This document shows, piece after piece, positions 62,282 through 64,000 of a DNA stretch of 64,000 bases; positions within the stretch are counted from its first letter, which is position 1, and each line of letters starts with the position of its first letter. A program made the translations under genes and the position numbers. The DNA is taken from positions 4,109,612-4,173,611 of the forward strand of contig VYZB01000016.1 in assembly GCA_013397455.1 (NCBI GenBank), in the 5' to 3' direction. This DNA is from Crotophaga sulcirostris (taxonomy: Eukaryota; Chordata; Aves; Cuculiformes; Crotophagidae). The notes below the pieces were generated by a model. The model saw only the letters and a program-made list of their open reading frames with translations, made no database searches and had not been told where the DNA came from.

Positions 62282-62543
62282 GTTTGACTTGGTAGCGAAT
62301 GGTGGTGCTTCTCTGACACTGGTGTTTGAGCGATCACCATTCCTGACACAGTATCACACAGTATGGATTCCCTGGAACGTCTTCTATGTCATGGATACCC
62401 TGGTCATGAAGAAGGAAGAGAACGATATTCCTAGTTGTGATCTGAGCGGATTTGTAAGGCCAAACCCTGTTATCGTGTCGTCACCTTTATCCACTTTATT
62501 TAGAATTTCTCCTGAAGATAGTCCTATCATCCCAGAGACACAG
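62282..62543 (+). CDS. TENM1: Teneurin-1 exon: transthyretin-related domain, second part
   Basis: After the split Met codon the exon reads [20 protein letters not shown], then [20 protein letters not shown] and [20 protein letters not shown], and ends in DSPIIPETQ (residues 667-754). This completes the beta-sandwich and its lead to the plug domain. One CDLS cysteine is conserved in teneurins. The acceptor is TTTTTCTAG/GT and the donor is ACACAG/GTAAAG, phase 0. The next exon, which should begin with the Val-Leu-His-Glu-Glu type sequence, is not found in the remaining 1.4 kb and must lie beyond the window. Confidence 0.95.
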
Positions 62544-63283
62544 GTAAAGTGTGCTTCAAATAAATAGCATTTTATCACATGCTAATATCAAACAACCATA
62601 ATAAAAAGAGTAAAAACTGCTGTTTTAAAAGAAATAATTCTCAAGCGCTAAGAATTAGCATTGTGGTTATTTTCAGACCCATTTTTTTATTCTATGGAGT
62701 TCTTTTTAAAATTTCATCTGAAAAAAAAGAAAGTTAAGAGATCTTGTTTGGTTTTATATTTGTTTGCATAATTTAATTTACAGAATGTCTTCAGCAATCA
62801 GGCACTGGCCCATCAAAATGGACACACTATAGTATATCTGACTTTTTTGACAGCCGTCTGGTTAGAAGTGCACCTCAGAAACTAAAAATGAACCGTGTTT
62901 TTCCACTATGTTTGAAAGACCCACACGGTTCAATTTTCGTTTTTAATACTAATAAGTAGCATGACACTCAGATGTCTATAAACTAAAAGAAATCTGTAAC
63001 ACAGAAGACAGGCTTGCAAGCCCATGAAATGTATGCTAATCTACTTCTGCAGAACCAGTAATCTTGGAAGTAAGATTTAACATAAAAACCTTGCTTTAAA
63101 TGATAAAAGTTGTGGCTGGAATGTTTTTTACTTTGTCATAGGTGGATTATATTCCTCCATATCAAATATCTAATCGCTAATGTAGTCTTCCTCAGCCCTT
63201 AAAGCAGAGTTACATTTCAAGAAGTAATATTTATCTCACTAGTGATTTCTGATAAAAGTTTTCTTAGTGAAACAGTACTCTAC

Positions 63284-63338
63284 CTTCTCTCTCTCTCTCT
63301 TCTCTCCCTCTCATTTCTTTCTCTTTTTCTCTCTCCCA
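63284..63338. repeat. CT-rich simple repeat
   Basis: The tract is a run of CT dinucleotides followed by interrupted CT-rich sequence. It may serve no function beyond being a microsatellite. Confidence 0.9.
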
Positions 63339-63975
63339 CCTTCATAATGTCATAATTACATAGGACACTCTTTTCCCCATTCACTAAGAGATGTCCTTGA
63401 CTCTTCAAGGAGAACAGAAAATGTATTCAAATGTTTTCATGCAGAGCTTTTAAGAAAAGAGCAAAATCATTAAGCAATTCATGGTAGGAGCAGGTTTAAA
63501 GTAAAGATGTAAGGAAATTACAAATAAACACTCATACAAATCTGGACTTCTATAAAATTGTTGCTTTTATCCTCACTATCATTTCTGTGCTTTTGATAGT
63601 GGCAAGTCAATTAAAAGAAAGTATTTGCAAAACATAGTCAACTGAAAACCAGCTCTGATTTACTTGTTTTGGCAACAGATGATAGATTCAGTTCCTGAAG
63701 TGATGGAAAATGGCTTGGATAGATGGAGTATAAATCAAGAAAAAAGTAATAATAGAGGAATGTCATCAAACACATATTTTCAAAGAACATTTGTAATGTC
63801 TAGGCAAACAAGCCTTTTCATGAGCAGTGGGACTAATGAAGTCTGGATTCCTACTAATTCCCACCTATTGCTATAATTCCAGATATCTGCCACAACCAGT
63901 CCTTCCCCCAGGGACTGTGTTCAACCTTTTTTTTTCTCATGTAACTACCTACTTGGCTACTTCTTCCCTGAATCC

Positions 63976-63998
63976 TTTTTTTTTTTTTTTTTTTTTTT
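63976..63998. repeat. Poly-T run (23 T) at window end
   Basis: The run lies two bases before the window end. It could be the reversed poly-A tail of an element that lies mainly outside the window, which cannot be decided here. Confidence 0.95.
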
Positions 63999-64000
63999 AA

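Larger units (their letters stand above)
1918..62543 (+). other. TENM1: Teneurin-1 gene body, partial (14 internal coding exons)
   Basis: Teneurins are type II single-pass membrane proteins on neurons that act as homophilic and latrophilin-binding adhesion receptors in synapse formation and axon guidance. The fourteen exons listed separately give 2263 coding bases with canonical AG/GT borders and compatible phases, and together read 754 codons without a stop. Domain order is cytoplasmic tail end, transmembrane helix, linker, EGF1-8, Cys-rich segment and transthyretin-related domain, which is the teneurin order. The paralogue is called TENM1 because the linker (for example [16 protein letters not shown]) and EGF residues fit remembered TENM1 and differ clearly from remembered TENM2, TENM3 and TENM4. 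The first cytoplasmic exons and everything from the plug/beta-propeller onward are outside the window. Exon boundaries are my own reading, without transcript support. Confidence 0.93.
62544..64000 (+). other. TENM1: Intron downstream of last exon (3' end outside window)
   Basis: The intron starts with donor GTAAAG. It contains a CT-rich tract at 63284-63338 and a 23-T run at 63976-63998. The open frame at 63664-63876 is not a teneurin match, and no further exon is seen. Confidence 0.75.

Noticed and set aside
63664..63876. 70-codon frame as the next TENM1 exon
   Set aside because: It lacks the residues expected after PETQ, and no acceptor in phase 0 with that reading was found.
1..64000. Prokaryotic features, CRISPR array, phage or toxin systems
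   Set aside because: Long introns, split codons and avian repeats show a vertebrate chromosome; no array of regular repeats or operon layout was seen.

Overview
The window is a gene-internal piece of a bird genome that carries the middle of the teneurin-1 gene (TENM1) on the plus strand. Fourteen coding exons, found by splice sites and phase, join without a frameshift or stop into 754 complete codons. They run from the end of the cytoplasmic domain through the single transmembrane helix, the membrane-proximal linker, all eight EGF-like repeats, the cysteine-rich segment and the transthyretin-related domain. The gene's start and its larger 3' part (plug, NHL beta-propeller, YD shell, toxin-like C-terminus) lie outside. 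The paralogue call rests on remembered family sequences: the linker and EGF residues fit TENM1 rather than TENM2, TENM3 or TENM4.

Layout: the transmembrane exon is at 1918-2156, followed by an 18.3 kb intron that holds a solo retroviral LTR. The linker exons are at 20432-20554, 27068-27282 and 33214-33424. EGF1 to EGF5 are clustered at 33933-35890, and EGF6-7 are at 38758-38943. After an 11.7 kb intron come two microexons of 27 and 18 nt (50653-50679 and 52232-52249). EGF8 is at 53176-53322, the Cys-rich exon at 60523-60739 and the two transthyretin-related exons at 61771-61890 and 62282-62543. Most junctions are phase 1, so each microexon can be used or skipped without breaking the frame. 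They sit in the EGF7-EGF8 spacer, the place where teneurins are known to be alternatively spliced.

About 96% of the window is intron, mostly AT-rich. It contains CR1 LINE pieces of different ages (a plus-strand 3' end at 49165-49510, a minus-strand reverse-transcriptase and 3' part at 58340-59190, and two older antisense relics at 29262-30090 and 56625-56800), an ERV solo LTR (17234-17829), A/T runs and a CT tract. CR1 with an octamer tail and the LTR type point to a bird. The LTR resembles one I associate with non-galliform birds, but that is recollection. I saw no other host gene, tRNA, rRNA, CRISPR array or prokaryotic system. A single N at 6549 lies between two near-identical A-rich units and looks like an assembly join.

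The most interesting signals are the microexon pair, which resemble each other and each have a TGCATG motif upstream, the Tyr-for-Cys changes in EGF2 and EGF5, and an R-X-X-R site in the linker. In residue numbers below, 1 is the first complete codon in the window (His at 1919).
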